A stretch of DNA of 64,000 bases, from assembly GCF_003324485.1 (NCBI RefSeq), contig NZ_QODK01000002.1, forward strand, positions 682,001 to 746,000, given 5' to 3'. A program made the position numbers and the translations under genes. A model generated the notes under the pieces. It did not search any database. It was not told the origin of the DNA and saw nothing but the letters and a program-made list of their open reading frames with translations. This stretch comes from Cohaesibacter intestini. GTDB taxonomy: Bacteria; Pseudomonadota; Alphaproteobacteria; Rhizobiales; Cohaesibacteraceae. Shown one piece after another: positions 42,128 through 51,593 of this stretch (the stretch's first letter is position 1; each line of letters starts with the position of its first letter).

Positions 42128-42886
42128 CTAAAATTGCTTTTGTTGCTGGTCTTTGAGTTCTTCAATCAGCGCTTCGACGGCCAGTTTTGCAGCCATCAGC
42201 GTTTTCTGGTCCCGACTGCGCAGGACGATATTGGTCGCGAACAGATCATCACGGATATAGGGATAGGAGCCGATAACCACGCCGGGATGGGCCTTTTGCA
42301 CCTCGCCCAGACGTCCGGCCACGATCCCCTCGCCCAATCCGGTATCGATTGTAACACTTTCGATCTGGCTGCCGGCTTCCAGAGTGGGCGCAATGGCATC
42401 CATCATGGCCTGCATGACCGAAGGGACGCCGGCCATCACATGCACATTGCCCAACCGGAAGCCCGGCGCACTGGAAACCTTGTTCTCGATCAGATCAGCC
42501 CCAAATGGGATTCGCGCCATGCGCTTGCGGGCGTCATTGAAATCGGCCCCTGGCATTTTGGCATAGTGAGCCTCAAGAATCGCCATCGCGCGCGGGTCGT
42601 GATCGATTCCCACACCAAAGGCTGCGGCCACCGCATCCGCAGTGATGTCATCATGGGTTGGCCCGATGCCGCCAGTTGTAAAGACATAATCATACTGCGC
42701 CCGCAGCGCGTTGACCGCATCAATGATCGCTTCCATATCGTCAGAGACGATCCGGACCTCTTTTAAATCGATGCCAAGCTGGGTGAGATAATCCGCAATG
42801 AAGCCGACATTCCGGTCTTTGGTGCGACCGGACAGGATCTCGTCCCCGATCACCAATATGGCGGCTGTCTTGATTTTTGCATCCAT
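42128..42886 (-). CDS. CinA N-terminal / molybdopterin-binding domain protein
   Basis: A 252-residue protein with the CinA-N/MoaB-like fold: AAILVIGDEILSGRTKDRNVGFIADYLTQLG, then DYVFTTGGIGPTHDDITADAVAAAFG and MAGVPSVMQAMMDAI. It lacks the C-terminal nicotinamide-nucleotide deamidase part of full CinA. A start at 42886 (MDAKIK) is favoured because the GAGGA site is about 10 nt away; the ATG at 42892 is too close to it. Relatives are proposed to act on nucleotides such as FAD or ADP-ribose. The role here is open. Confidence 0.88.
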   Translation of the reverse strand: MDAKIKTAAILVIGDEILSGRTKDRNVGFIADYLTQLGIDLKEVRIVSDDMEAIIDAVNALRAQYDYVFTTGGIGPTHDDITADAVAAAFGVGIDHDPRAMAILEAHYAKMPGADFNDARKRMARIPFGADLIENKVSSAPGFRLGNVHVMAGVPSVMQAMMDAIAPTLEAGSQIESVTIDTGLGEGIVAGRLGEVQKAHPGVVIGSYPYIRDDLFATNIVLRSRDQKTLMAAKLAVEALIEELKDQQQKQF

Positions 42887-43159
42887 TGCCATAGATCCTC
42901 TATTGGAGCATGATCTGCTTGCACTGTGGCAGCACAGCTCGCCAGTACGGTGCGTTTCGTACGGCACAGAGCCAGTCACAGGGCGCGTTGAATGCACTTC
43001 GCTTTAACCCATGCGCGCCTTTGCCACAAGATGCGGTTGATTCTCTCGCCCCAACTCTCAACAAATAGATAGGTTAGATTCGCCACAATGATCCGGCATG
43101 ACCCTACCGCACCGCCAATCGCACGCAAACTCAGATCATAGCGCACTAGAAAAAAGATC

Positions 43160-43861
43160 ATGTTATTCGAAAGCCCCCTCATCTCCGGTCGTCTTATCCA
43201 GCGTTACAAGCGTTTCCTTGCCGATATCGAACTCGAAGATGGCTCGATCATCACCGCCCATTGCGCCAATCCCGGCTCGATGCTCGGCCTCAAGGATCCC
43301 GGCACGCGCGTCTGGCTGTCAAAATCGAACAACCCCAAGCGCAAGCTTGCCTATAGCTGGGAGCTGCTGCAGTTGGACGATGCAATGATCGGCATCAACA
43401 CCGCCCTTCCCAATCGCATCGTCGAAGAAGCCATTCTGGCCGACAAGATCCCCGAGGTGAGCGGCTATCAGACCCTCAGGCGGGAAGTGAAATACGGCAA
43501 AAACAGCCGCATCGATCTGCTGCTCGAAGATCCGGACAAGGCCGACTGCTATGTGGAGGTGAAGAATGTCCACCTCCTGCGGCAAGCGGGGCTGGCAGAA
43601 TTTCCGGATTCGGTCACCAAGCGAGGTGCCAAGCATCTGGTTGAATTGGGGGACATGGTCGAAGAAGGCAAGCGAGCTGTGATGCTCTATCTGGTCAATC
43701 GTACGGACTGTGATCGCTTTGCTCTTGCTGATGACATTGATCCTGCTTATGCCACAGCCTTCACTCAGGCCCGCGCCCGAGGTGTGGAAGCACTGGTTTA
43801 TGCCTGTGATATTACGGAGCAGGGTATTCATCTCTCCCATGCCCTGTCCTTTGCCGATTGA
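43160..43861 (+). CDS. sfsA: DNA/RNA nuclease SfsA (sugar fermentation stimulation protein)
   Basis: A 233-residue protein with the SfsA pattern: LISGRLIQRYKRFLADIELEDGSIITAHCANPGSMLGLKDPG, the nuclease-like core RREVKYGKNSRIDLLLEDPDKADCYVEVKNVHLL with Asp/Glu/Lys of a PD-(D/E)xK fold, and KRGAKHLVELGDMVEEGKRAVMLYLVNR. It is divergent from the CinA-like gene and followed by map and radC on the same strand, as in related genomes. The ribosome site is weak. Confidence 0.95.
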   Translation: MLFESPLISGRLIQRYKRFLADIELEDGSIITAHCANPGSMLGLKDPGTRVWLSKSNNPKRKLAYSWELLQLDDAMIGINTALPNRIVEEAILADKIPEVSGYQTLRREVKYGKNSRIDLLLEDPDKADCYVEVKNVHLLRQAGLAEFPDSVTKRGAKHLVELGDMVEEGKRAVMLYLVNRTDCDRFALADDIDPAYATAFTQARARGVEALVYACDITEQGIHLSHALSFAD

Positions 43862-43959
43862 CAGAGAATACAAAAAGCGGAACATAGTCCCCAATCAGGG
43901 CTGAACGGCGATCAACATGTCTCAGCCAAACAAAGAAGACGACAAACGGAACCGACCCA

Positions 43960-44796
43960 ATGGTAAATTATATTGCGGCCACCGATGGCCCAATGCGCAA
44001 CACTGGTGACATCAGACTCTTTGGTGAAGAGGCTTTCGAAGGCATGCGTCGCGCCGGGCAATTGGCAGCCCGCGCCCTTGATGGCGTAGCAGAAATGATT
44101 GCCCCCGGCGTCACCACCCAAGCCATTGATGATTACATCCGCACCTTTTGCGAAGAAAACAATGCCCTGCCCGCAACCCTTAACTATCGTGGTTATACCA
44201 AATGCAGCTGCACTTCCATCAACCATGTGGTCTGCCATGGTATCCCCAATGACAAACCCCTGAAGGAAGGCGACATTGTCAATGTCGATGTCACCTATAT
44301 TCTGGATGGCTGGCATGGAGACAGCTCACGCATGTATCCGGTCGGCCAGATCAAGCGGGCGGCTGAGCGGCTGATCGACGTCACCTATGAAGCACTGCAA
44401 ATCGGCATCGCGACTGCCAAGCCCGGCAACACGACCGGTGACATTGGCGCCGCCATTCAGGAATTTGCTGAGCGGGAACGCTGCGGCGTCGTGCGCGATT
44501 TCTGCGGCCATGGCCTTGGACGCCTGTTTCACGACGCGCCCAACATCCTTCATTATGGTCGCAAGGGTGAAGGAGTGGAGCTGAAGCCCGGCATGATCTT
44601 TACCATTGAGCCGATGATCAATCTGGGAAAACCTCATGTGAAGGTGCTCAACGACGGCTGGACAGCGGTCACCCGCGACCGGTCCCTGTCGGCGCAGTTC
44701 GAGCATTCCGTGGGCATCACCGACGATGGCTGTGAAATCTTCACCTTGTCGCCGGCAGGCTACGACAAGCCCCCCTATCTGACGCCCAACAGCTAG
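43960..44796 (+). CDS. map: Methionine aminopeptidase, type I
   Basis: Removes the initiator methionine from nascent proteins. The 278 residues contain the metal-ligand set of the pita-bread fold: Asp in VNVDVTYILDGWHGDSSRMY (two Asp), His in CGHGLGRLFHDAP, Glu in TIEPM and Glu in AQFEHSVGIT. The N-terminal extension (MVNYIAATDGPMRNTGDIRL) is slightly longer than in E. coli. radC starts 9 nt after the stop, so the two are probably co-transcribed. Confidence 0.96.
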   Translation: MVNYIAATDGPMRNTGDIRLFGEEAFEGMRRAGQLAARALDGVAEMIAPGVTTQAIDDYIRTFCEENNALPATLNYRGYTKCSCTSINHVVCHGIPNDKPLKEGDIVNVDVTYILDGWHGDSSRMYPVGQIKRAAERLIDVTYEALQIGIATAKPGNTTGDIGAAIQEFAERERCGVVRDFCGHGLGRLFHDAPNILHYGRKGEGVELKPGMIFTIEPMINLGKPHVKVLNDGWTAVTRDRSLSAQFEHSVGITDDGCEIFTLSPAGYDKPPYLTPNS

Positions 44797-44805
44797 GGAG
44801 AGCCG

Positions 44806-45504
44806 ATGCGCGGTTTGAAGGATTCAGCAGGCACACCCCATTATGTGGGACACAGGGACAGGCTTCGCGGCAAATTTCGCGAAGCCGGTGCCGAAGCGCT
44901 GCATGATTACGAGTTGCTCGAGTTGCTTCTGTTTCGCAGCATTCCACGCCGGGACACCAAACCACTGGCAAAAGCCCTGATCAACCGTTTCGGCTCCTTC
45001 GCTGAAGTCCTCTCAGCCCCTGAAAAGTTGTTGCTGGAAATGGATGGCATTGGCCAGTCCGTTGTCACCGATCTAAAGCTCGTGCAGGCCGCCGCCGCCC
45101 GCTTTGCCTCTGATCAGGTCAAGGACCGCCCCGTCTTGTCCTCATGGCAGGCCGTGCTCGATCATTGCCGCACAGCAATGGCCTTTAATGACATCGAACA
45201 ATTCCGCATTCTCTTTCTTGACAAGAAGAACGCCCTGATCGCCGACGAGGTGCAGCAGACCGGCACGGTCGATCATACCCCCGTCTATATCCGCGAAGTG
45301 GTCAAACGGGCGCTGGAACTGTCAGCCACTGCGATCATTATGGTCCACAATCACCCCAGCGGCGACCCCACCCCGTCACGGGCTGACATCGAGATGACCA
45401 AACAGGTAGCAGACGCTGCTGACCCCTTGGGCATTTCCCTCCATGACCACATCATCGTCGCCCGCAATGGTCACACGAGTTTCCGCGGTCTCGGCCTGAT
45501 CTGA
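44806..45504 (+). CDS. radC: RadC family JAB-domain protein
   Basis: A 232-residue protein with an N-terminal helix-hairpin-helix region ([39 protein letters not shown]) and a C-terminal JAB/MPN+ metallo domain, with the metal motif [18 protein letters not shown] and a preceding Glu in [17 protein letters not shown]. Despite the name, a repair role is unproven in most bacteria. Good ribosome site AGGGAGAGCCG; coupled to map. Confidence 0.94.
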   Translation: MRGLKDSAGTPHYVGHRDRLRGKFREAGAEALHDYELLELLLFRSIPRRDTKPLAKALINRFGSFAEVLSAPEKLLLEMDGIGQSVVTDLKLVQAAAARFASDQVKDRPVLSSWQAVLDHCRTAMAFNDIEQFRILFLDKKNALIADEVQQTGTVDHTPVYIREVVKRALELSATAIIMVHNHPSGDPTPSRADIEMTKQVADAADPLGISLHDHIIVARNGHTSFRGLGLI

Positions 45505-45966
45505 CCTTTCAAATTCTGCCCGAAACACAGATACGCACTATTGCTGCGACCAAATATCCTGCGCCGCACCCATTTTTTATTTGCAATGCAGTATTTGCAC
45601 GTGACCATCACCCAATTGCCAAGATTATCTAAGACTTTCGTCACAAAACACAGTGACCTTTGCACAATTTACAGCCAGCCGCGCGGATATATTCCACAAA
45701 AACCGACTATTTCGCAATCAACCTTCCAAAAGGCTGCTATTTCGACGCCATTTGTACCGAAAGCCCCATATCATTTGACCATATTTTGGGCACTTATCCC
45801 GAAAAACAGCAATAATGATCAAATTTAAGCTCGAAACATTTGTGTCCGTCCCCGCTTCTTGCTAAAAAGTTGTCCGGGACACAGATCTCAACACAAAAAT
45901 AAGCATCACATTCCAAACAAAATAAGTGGTGACCAAGCCACCGAGACCTCAGGAACAGCGAGTCAA
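45505..45966. other. AT-rich intergenic leader of the liv operon
   Basis: A 462-nt region without a supported gene, richer in A and T than its surroundings. Short frames on the plus strand here lack ribosome sites. It contains an imperfect inverted repeat TGTCC...GGACA near 45842-45882. It should hold the livH promoter and any leucine-responsive site; none was matched with confidence. Confidence 0.5.
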
Positions 45967-46881
45967 ATGGAATATTTTATACAACAGCTGATCAATGGCA
46001 TCACATTGGGGTCGATCTACGGCCTGATCGCCATTGGTTACACCATGGTTTATGGCATCATCGGCATGATCAACTTTGCCCATGGTGACATCTTCATGGT
46101 CGGTGCCTTTATTGCACTGATTACCCTTCTGGCCATCACCGCCATGGGCGTCACCTTTCTGCCGATCGCGCTGCTGATCGTGCTGATTGTTTCGATGCTG
46201 ATGACCTCGGTTTGGGGCTGGAGCGTCGAACGCCTTGCTTACCGCCCGTTGCGCGGTTCGTTCCGACTGGCTCCACTCATCACCGCGATCGGCATGTCCA
46301 TTGTGCTTCAGAACTTCGTTCAGATCGTTCAGGGCGCGCGCGTCAAGCCGCTGCCGCCCCAGATCACCGGCGGGTTCCAGTTGATGGAAAAAGACGGGTT
46401 CGTTGTTCAGCTGTCCTACATGCAGATCCTGATCATCGTCACCACGGTCTGCTTGATGGCCGGCTTCACATTGCTGATCAACAAGACCTCTCTTGGCCGC
46501 GCCCAGCGCGCCTGTGAGCAGGATCAGAAGATGGCAGCACTGCTTGGCGTCAATGTCGACCGCACCATCTCGCTGACCTTCGTTATGGGGGCGGCTCTGG
46601 CATCGGTCGCGGGCATCATGTTCCTGCTTTACTATGGCGTGATCGACTTCTTCATCGGCTTCCTGGCCGGGGTGAAGGCCTTCACCGCAGCGGTTCTGGG
46701 CGGCATTGGCTCTTTGCCGGGCGCAATGCTTGGCGGCCTGTTGATCGGCCTGATCGAGACCTTCTGGTCCGGTTACTTCTCCGTTGAATACAAGGATGTG
46801 GCAGCCTTCTCGATCCTGGCAATCGTCCTGATCTTCCTGCCATCCGGCTTGCTCGGCAAGCCAGAAGTGGAGAAGGTCTGA
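45967..46881 (+). CDS. livH: Branched-chain amino acid ABC transporter permease LivH
   Basis: An inner-membrane permease of 304 residues with about eight membrane segments. The family opening MEYFIQQLINGITLGSIYGLIAIGYTMVYGIIGMINFAHGDIFMVGAF is almost canonical, and the EAA-like loop appears as GRAQRACEQDQKMAALLGVNVD. The start at 45967 is chosen to match this opening. livM starts 1 nt after its stop. With livM, livG, livF and livK it imports leucine, isoleucine, valine or related amino acids. Confidence 0.96.
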   Translation: MEYFIQQLINGITLGSIYGLIAIGYTMVYGIIGMINFAHGDIFMVGAFIALITLLAITAMGVTFLPIALLIVLIVSMLMTSVWGWSVERLAYRPLRGSFRLAPLITAIGMSIVLQNFVQIVQGARVKPLPPQITGGFQLMEKDGFVVQLSYMQILIIVTTVCLMAGFTLLINKTSLGRAQRACEQDQKMAALLGVNVDRTISLTFVMGAALASVAGIMFLLYYGVIDFFIGFLAGVKAFTAAVLGGIGSLPGAMLGGLLIGLIETFWSGYFSVEYKDVAAFSILAIVLIFLPSGLLGKPEVEKV

Positions 46882-46882
46882 T

Positions 46883-48175
46883 ATGTCTGCAGCACCTCAA
46901 AGCCGCATCCAGTCCGCATTGAAAGATGCAGGTCTGGCGGCGCTCGTCACCCTTGCGCTGGCCTGTATCATGGTCGGCATGAAAACCGAGACTGTCCCCG
47001 GTGGCCTCGCCCTCAAAACCGAGTGGCCCCTGGTTGCCACCATGGTTGCGGTGGTGTTTGCTGGTCGCCTGCTGATGGGCCTGTTCATCTGGCAGGGCAA
47101 CAATGCCATCGCCGATGCCACCAAATCCCTGATGCCGAAAACCGACACCCTGACCAAGATCGGAACCTTCATTGGTCCGGCATTGCTGGTCTTCGCCGTC
47201 ACCCTGCCCTTCTATGGCAACCGCTATGCGATTGACCTTGGCATTCTGGTCCTGACCTACATCATGCTTGGTTGGGGTCTGAACATCGTGGTCGGCCTGG
47301 CTGGCCTGCTCGATCTGGGCTATGTCGCCTTCTATGCCGTGGGGGCCTATTCCTACGCCCTGCTGGCCCAGTATTTTGACCTCTCCTTCTGGATTTGTCT
47401 GCCACTGGCCGGGATTCTTGCCGCATTTTGGGGCATCATCCTCGGTTTCCCGGTGCTGCGTTTGCGCGGCGACTACCTCGCCATCGTAACCTTGGCATTT
47501 GGTGAGATCATTCGTGTCGTGCTGCTCAACTGGTATGAGTTTACCGGAGGTCCGGACGGCATTTCGCGTATTCCGCGTCCCAGCTTCTTTGGTCTGGAAT
47601 TCACTCGCAAGAATGGCTTTGCCGATTTCTTCGGGCTGGATTATTCCTCGCTGCACCGGGTGATCTTCCTGTTCTATCTCATCCTTGCGCTGGCCTTGTT
47701 GACCAACTTCATCACCATGCGCCTGCGTCGCCTGCCGATTGGCCGTGCATGGGAAGCTTTGCGCGAAGACGAGATTGCCTGTCGCTCGCTTGGCATCAAC
47801 ACCACCAACACCAAACTGACTGCCTTCTCGCTGGGCGCCATGTTTGGCGGCTTTGCCGGTGCCTTCTTTGCAACCCGTCAGGGTTTCATCTCACCGGAAA
47901 GCTTCACCTTCATCGAGTCGGCAATCATCCTCGCCATTGTGGTTCTGGGTGGTCTGGGCAGCCAGTTGGGTGTCGTCATTGCCTCGATCTTCATGATCGG
48001 CGGCTTTGAGGTCTTCCGAGAACTGGAAGAGCTGCGCATGCTGGTCTTCGGCCTTCTGATGGTTGTCATCATGGTTTGGAAACCGCGTGGTCTGGTTTCC
48101 AGTCGACAGCCATCCGTCTATTTGAAAGAAAAGAAAGCCGTATCCGGCGATCTCGTTGCGGAGGGTGAAGGATGA
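46883..48175 (+). CDS. livM: Branched-chain amino acid ABC transporter permease LivM
   Basis: The second permease subunit, 430 residues. An N-terminal extension with two extra membrane segments precedes the core, which begins near AIDLGILVLTYIMLGWGLNIVVGLAGLLDLGYVAFYAVGAYSYAL. The cytoplasmic coupling loop is ALREDEIACRSLGINTTNTKL. The final segments (VVLGGLGSQLGVVIASIFMIGG...FGLLMVVIMVWKPRGL) are typical. It overlaps livG by four bases (ATGA). Confidence 0.95.
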   Translation: MSAAPQSRIQSALKDAGLAALVTLALACIMVGMKTETVPGGLALKTEWPLVATMVAVVFAGRLLMGLFIWQGNNAIADATKSLMPKTDTLTKIGTFIGPALLVFAVTLPFYGNRYAIDLGILVLTYIMLGWGLNIVVGLAGLLDLGYVAFYAVGAYSYALLAQYFDLSFWICLPLAGILAAFWGIILGFPVLRLRGDYLAIVTLAFGEIIRVVLLNWYEFTGGPDGISRIPRPSFFGLEFTRKNGFADFFGLDYSSLHRVIFLFYLILALALLTNFITMRLRRLPIGRAWEALREDEIACRSLGINTTNTKLTAFSLGAMFGGFAGAFFATRQGFISPESFTFIESAIILAIVVLGGLGSQLGVVIASIFMIGGFEVFRELEELRMLVFGLLMVVIMVWKPRGLVSSRQPSVYLKEKKAVSGDLVAEGEG

Positions 48176-49041
48176 GAAGCTGGCAAGACAACCCAATCCT
48201 CACCGTTGAGCATCTCACGATGCGCTTCGGTGGTCTGGTGGCGATCAACGACCTGTCCTTCGAGGTCGGTCGCAAGGACATCACCGCCCTGATCGGCCCC
48301 AACGGCGCTGGCAAGACCACGGTCTTCAACTGCGTCACCGGCTTCTACAAGCCGACCGAAGGCTGCATCACCATGAACAGGGCCAATGGCGAGCAATTCC
48401 TGCTGGAGCGGATGCCCGACTTCCAGATTTCCCACCATGCCCGCGTGGCAAGGACCTTCCAGAATATCCGCCTGTTTGGCGGCATGACCGTTCTGGAAAA
48501 TCTGATGATTGCCCAGCATAACAAACTGATGGTCGATTCCCTCTTCACCATTGGTGGCGTACTGGGACTGGGCTCCTTCCGCCGCTCGGAACAGGACTCG
48601 ATCGAGAAGGCCAAAACTTGGCTCGAACGCATCGATCTGATTGACCGGGCCGACGATCCGGCAGCGGACCTGCCTTACGGCGACCAGCGTCGCCTCGAGA
48701 TTGCCCGTGCCATGTGCACCAATCCCGAGCTGCTCTGCCTCGACGAGCCCGCAGCTGGTCTTAACCCAAAGGAAACGCTGGAACTCAATCAGCTGCTTCT
48801 GTCTATCCGCGAACTTGACGACACCGCAGTTCTGCTGATCGAGCATGACATGTCGATGGTGATGCAGATTTCCGATCACGTGGTCGTGCTTGATTATGGC
48901 GTCAAGATCTCTGATGGGGACGCACAGTTCGTGCAGAATGACCCGCATGTCATCGCCGCCTATCTCGGTGTGGATGACGATGAGGTCGAGATTGCCGAAG
49001 CGGAAGCCCATATTGCCCACCAAGAGGAGACAATCTCATGA
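48172..49041 (+). CDS. livG: Branched-chain amino acid ABC transporter ATPase LivG
   Basis: A 289-residue ATPase. Walker A is GPNGAGKTT, the Q-loop is in ARTFQNIRLFGGMTVLEN, the signature segment LPYGDQRRLEIARAM replaces LSGGQ as is usual for LivG, and Walker B is LLCLDEPAAGLNP. The final His-switch is in IEHDMSMVM. It overlaps both livM and livF by four bases, so the operon is tightly coupled. Confidence 0.96.
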   Translation: MRSWQDNPILTVEHLTMRFGGLVAINDLSFEVGRKDITALIGPNGAGKTTVFNCVTGFYKPTEGCITMNRANGEQFLLERMPDFQISHHARVARTFQNIRLFGGMTVLENLMIAQHNKLMVDSLFTIGGVLGLGSFRRSEQDSIEKAKTWLERIDLIDRADDPAADLPYGDQRRLEIARAMCTNPELLCLDEPAAGLNPKETLELNQLLLSIRELDDTAVLLIEHDMSMVMQISDHVVVLDYGVKISDGDAQFVQNDPHVIAAYLGVDDDEVEIAEAEAHIAHQEETIS

Positions 49042-49763
49042 GCGAGCCACTCCTCAGCCTCAGAGGGATCAAAACCTACTATGGCAAGATCATCGCCCTT
49101 CGCGGCATCGATATCGATGTCAATGAAGGGGAGATCGTGACCATCATCGGAGCCAACGGTGCCGGCAAGTCCACCACCATGATGACCGTCTGCGGCATCG
49201 CCAAGGCTCGTGAAGGCACCATCACCTATAATGGCGAAGACATCACCCGTCTGCCGACCCACGAAATCGCTCATCGCTCGATTGCCCAGTCCCCGGAAGG
49301 CCGCCGCATTTTTGGCCGCATGACGGTGATGGAAAATCTGCTGATGGGGGCTTCGGTCATCAATTATGCGCATATGGACGAAGATCTGCGTATGGTGTAC
49401 GACCTCTTCCCGATCCTCGAGAAGCGGCAAAACCAGCGCGGCGGCACCCTGTCCGGTGGCGAACAGCAGATGCTGGCGATTGCCCGCGCCCTGATGTCCC
49501 GCCCAAAACTGCTGATGCTCGACGAACCATCCCTTGGTCTTGCACCGCTGGTCGTCAAGCAGATCTTCGAGGTCATCAAGGAACTGAATGAAAAACAGGG
49601 CCTGACCGTTTTCCTCGTTGAGCAGAATGCCTTTCACGCCCTTCGCCTTGCCCATCGTGGCTATGTCATGATCAACGGGCAAATCACCCTTTCGGGTGGC
49701 GGCCATGAATTGCTGGAAAATCCAGAAGTTCAGGCAGCCTACCTCGAAGGCGGCAGACACTGA
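49038..49763 (+). CDS. livF: Branched-chain amino acid ABC transporter ATPase LivF
   Basis: The second ATPase, 241 residues. Walker A GANGAGKST, Q-loop in RSIAQSPEGRRIFGRMTVMENL, signature LSGGEQQMLAIARALM, Walker B LLMLDEPSLGLAPL and switch His replaced by Gln in LVEQNAFHAL, as usual for LivF. It is coupled to livG (ATGA) and followed after 17 nt by a small membrane gene. Confidence 0.96.
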   Translation: MSEPLLSLRGIKTYYGKIIALRGIDIDVNEGEIVTIIGANGAGKSTTMMTVCGIAKAREGTITYNGEDITRLPTHEIAHRSIAQSPEGRRIFGRMTVMENLLMGASVINYAHMDEDLRMVYDLFPILEKRQNQRGGTLSGGEQQMLAIARALMSRPKLLMLDEPSLGLAPLVVKQIFEVIKELNEKQGLTVFLVEQNAFHALRLAHRGYVMINGQITLSGGGHELLENPEVQAAYLEGGRH

Positions 49764-49780
49764 GACCAAGGAGAAACACC

Positions 49781-50125
49781 ATGTCTTTGCTCTGGGAAAA
49801 TTCCTTCTTGGCCTTTTTCTTTCTCACCGTCCTAATCGGCGGTGGTGCAGCCTGGATGTCCGGTCGGGGGATTGCCCTGTCCTGGCGTCCGCCCTTTCAA
49901 ATCGCGATTTATATGCTGCTGCTGGCGCTTGTCGTTCGCTTTCTGCATTTCTCGCTGTTCGAAGGCACCCTACTCTCGCTGCATTTCTACATTATCGACT
50001 TTGCAGTCCTGCTGGCCGCCTGCTGGCTTGGTTACCGCTACACGCGGACCAATCAGATGGTCAACCAGTATAACTGGCTGTATGAGAAGGTGAGCCCGCT
50101 CAGCTGGCGGGACAAGCAGGGCTAA
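49781..50125 (+). CDS. Small membrane protein in the liv operon (DUF6867-like)
   Basis: A 114-residue protein with three hydrophobic segments (FLAFFFLTVLIGGGAAWMSG, FQIAIYMLLLALVVRFLHFSLF, FYIIDFAVLLAACWLGYRY) and a conserved-looking end MVNQYNWLYEKVSPLSWRDK. From memory it matches DUF6867, a Hyphomicrobiales family found between livF and livK. Position and co-direction suggest an accessory role in the transporter (inference). The ribosome site is AAGGAGAAACACC. Confidence 0.78.
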   Translation: MSLLWENSFLAFFFLTVLIGGGAAWMSGRGIALSWRPPFQIAIYMLLLALVVRFLHFSLFEGTLLSLHFYIIDFAVLLAACWLGYRYTRTNQMVNQYNWLYEKVSPLSWRDKQG

Positions 50126-50350
50126 TCCCCTGTAACGAGGTTGGAAGCGACGGCTACCCGCCGCTTCTCCGTCTCGGAACAAGACCATATTCCAATGGTT
50201 TAGCTCTAAAGACGACAAAAAAGGGATTGAATATTCAAAAAAATTCAGCCCTAATTCGACAGACCGTAAGGTTCAATAAAAAAATCACACCAGAATATTG
50301 TGGTCGACGCGATCGCAATGGAACGCACAAACATCTCACGGGAGATTTTC

Positions 50351-51457
50351 ATGAAAAAAGCACTTTTGGCAGGCGTCGCACTTGCAGGCTCTCTGGCTTT
50401 GTCCAGCGCAGCTTATGCCGACATCATTATTGCTACCGCTGGCCCAATGACCGGTCAGTATGCATCCTTCGGTCAGCAGATGAAAATCGGCGCTGAGCAG
50501 GCTGTTGCCGACATCAACGCTGCCGGTGGCATCAATGGCGAAAAGCTCGTTCTGGAAGTTGGCGATGACGCCTGCGACCCGAAACAGGCTGTTGCTGTTG
50601 CCAACCAGATGGCAGGCAAAGGCGTGGTCTTCATGGCTGGCCACTTCTGCTCCGGTTCTTCTATCCCGGCTTCCGCTGTTTATGCTGAAGAAGGCATCGT
50701 CCAGATTTCGCCTGCTTCCACCAACCCGAAATTCACCGACGAGCGTCCAAATCCGGATGGCGGCACCTATCGTGTTTGCGGTCGTGATGACCAGCAGGGC
50801 GAAGTGGCAGGCAAACTGCTGTTTGAAGAGTTTGGCGACAAGAACATTGCTGTCATCCACGACAAAACCGCTTACGGCAAAGGCCTGGCTGACCAGACCC
50901 TCGCCAACCTTGAGAAGCTCGGCGGCAAGTCTATGATGTATGAAGCCTACACTGCAGGCGAGAAAGACTATACCGCACTGGTTTCCAAACTGAAGCAGGC
51001 CAAAATCGACGCGCTTTATGTCGGCGGCTATCACACCGAAGCCGGCCTGATCGTGCGTCAGATGCGTGAGCAGGGCATGGACACCGTGCTGATCTCCGGT
51101 GACGCTCTGGTGACCGACGAATATTGGTCCATCACCGGTGACGCTGGCGAAGGCACCCTGATGACCTTCTCGCCGAACCCATCTGACAACCCGGAAGCCG
51201 CTCCTGTTGTAGAGAAATTCAAAGCCGCTGGCAAAACCACCGAAGGCTATGTTCTTTACACCTACGCAGCAATCCAGGCTTGGGCTGATGCCGTCACCGC
51301 AGCAGGCTCCACGGATTATGACGCCGTGAATGCCGAATTGAACAAAGGCGATTTCTCCACCGTTCTGGGCAATCTGTCCTTCGATGAAAAAGGCGACGTG
51401 ACCCTGCCAGGCTATGTCTGGTACAAGTGGAGCAAAGGCAAATACGACTATAAATAA
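50351..51457 (+). CDS. livK: Branched-chain amino acid ABC transporter substrate-binding protein
   Basis: A 368-residue periplasmic binding protein with signal peptide MKKALLAGVALAGSLALSSAAYA and the type I family opening ADIIIATAGPMTGQYASFGQQMKIGAEQAVADINAAGGINGEKL. HFCSGSSIPASAVYAEEGI and KTAYGKGLADQTLANLEK are typical for Leu/Ile/Val-binding proteins. Two Cys (GDDACDPK, GHFCSG) may form a disulfide. A 225-nt gap precedes it, so it likely has its own promoter; codon bias suggests high expression. A terminator follows. Confidence 0.96.
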   Translation: MKKALLAGVALAGSLALSSAAYADIIIATAGPMTGQYASFGQQMKIGAEQAVADINAAGGINGEKLVLEVGDDACDPKQAVAVANQMAGKGVVFMAGHFCSGSSIPASAVYAEEGIVQISPASTNPKFTDERPNPDGGTYRVCGRDDQQGEVAGKLLFEEFGDKNIAVIHDKTAYGKGLADQTLANLEKLGGKSMMYEAYTAGEKDYTALVSKLKQAKIDALYVGGYHTEAGLIVRQMREQGMDTVLISGDALVTDEYWSITGDAGEGTLMTFSPNPSDNPEAAPVVEKFKAAGKTTEGYVLYTYAAIQAWADAVTAAGSTDYDAVNAELNKGDFSTVLGNLSFDEKGDVTLPGYVWYKWSKGKYDYK

Positions 51458-51506
51458 TCGGTTGATCAGCCTTGCTGATATCCCGACTTTCTAGTTGATC
51501 GCCACG

Positions 51507-51541
51507 AAGGCTCCCGAACAGTGTGTTTCGGGGGCCTTTTC
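51507..51541 (+). terminator. Terminator after livK
   Basis: A 12-bp stem AAGGCTCCCGAA / TTCGGGGGCCTT (one wobble) with an 8-nt loop is followed by TT, about 50 nt after the livK stop. Confidence 0.8.
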
Positions 51542-51593
51542 CGTCCCGACCCCATCGCTCTGAGGGCCACTTCCGACACGTCAGAGAGGCACC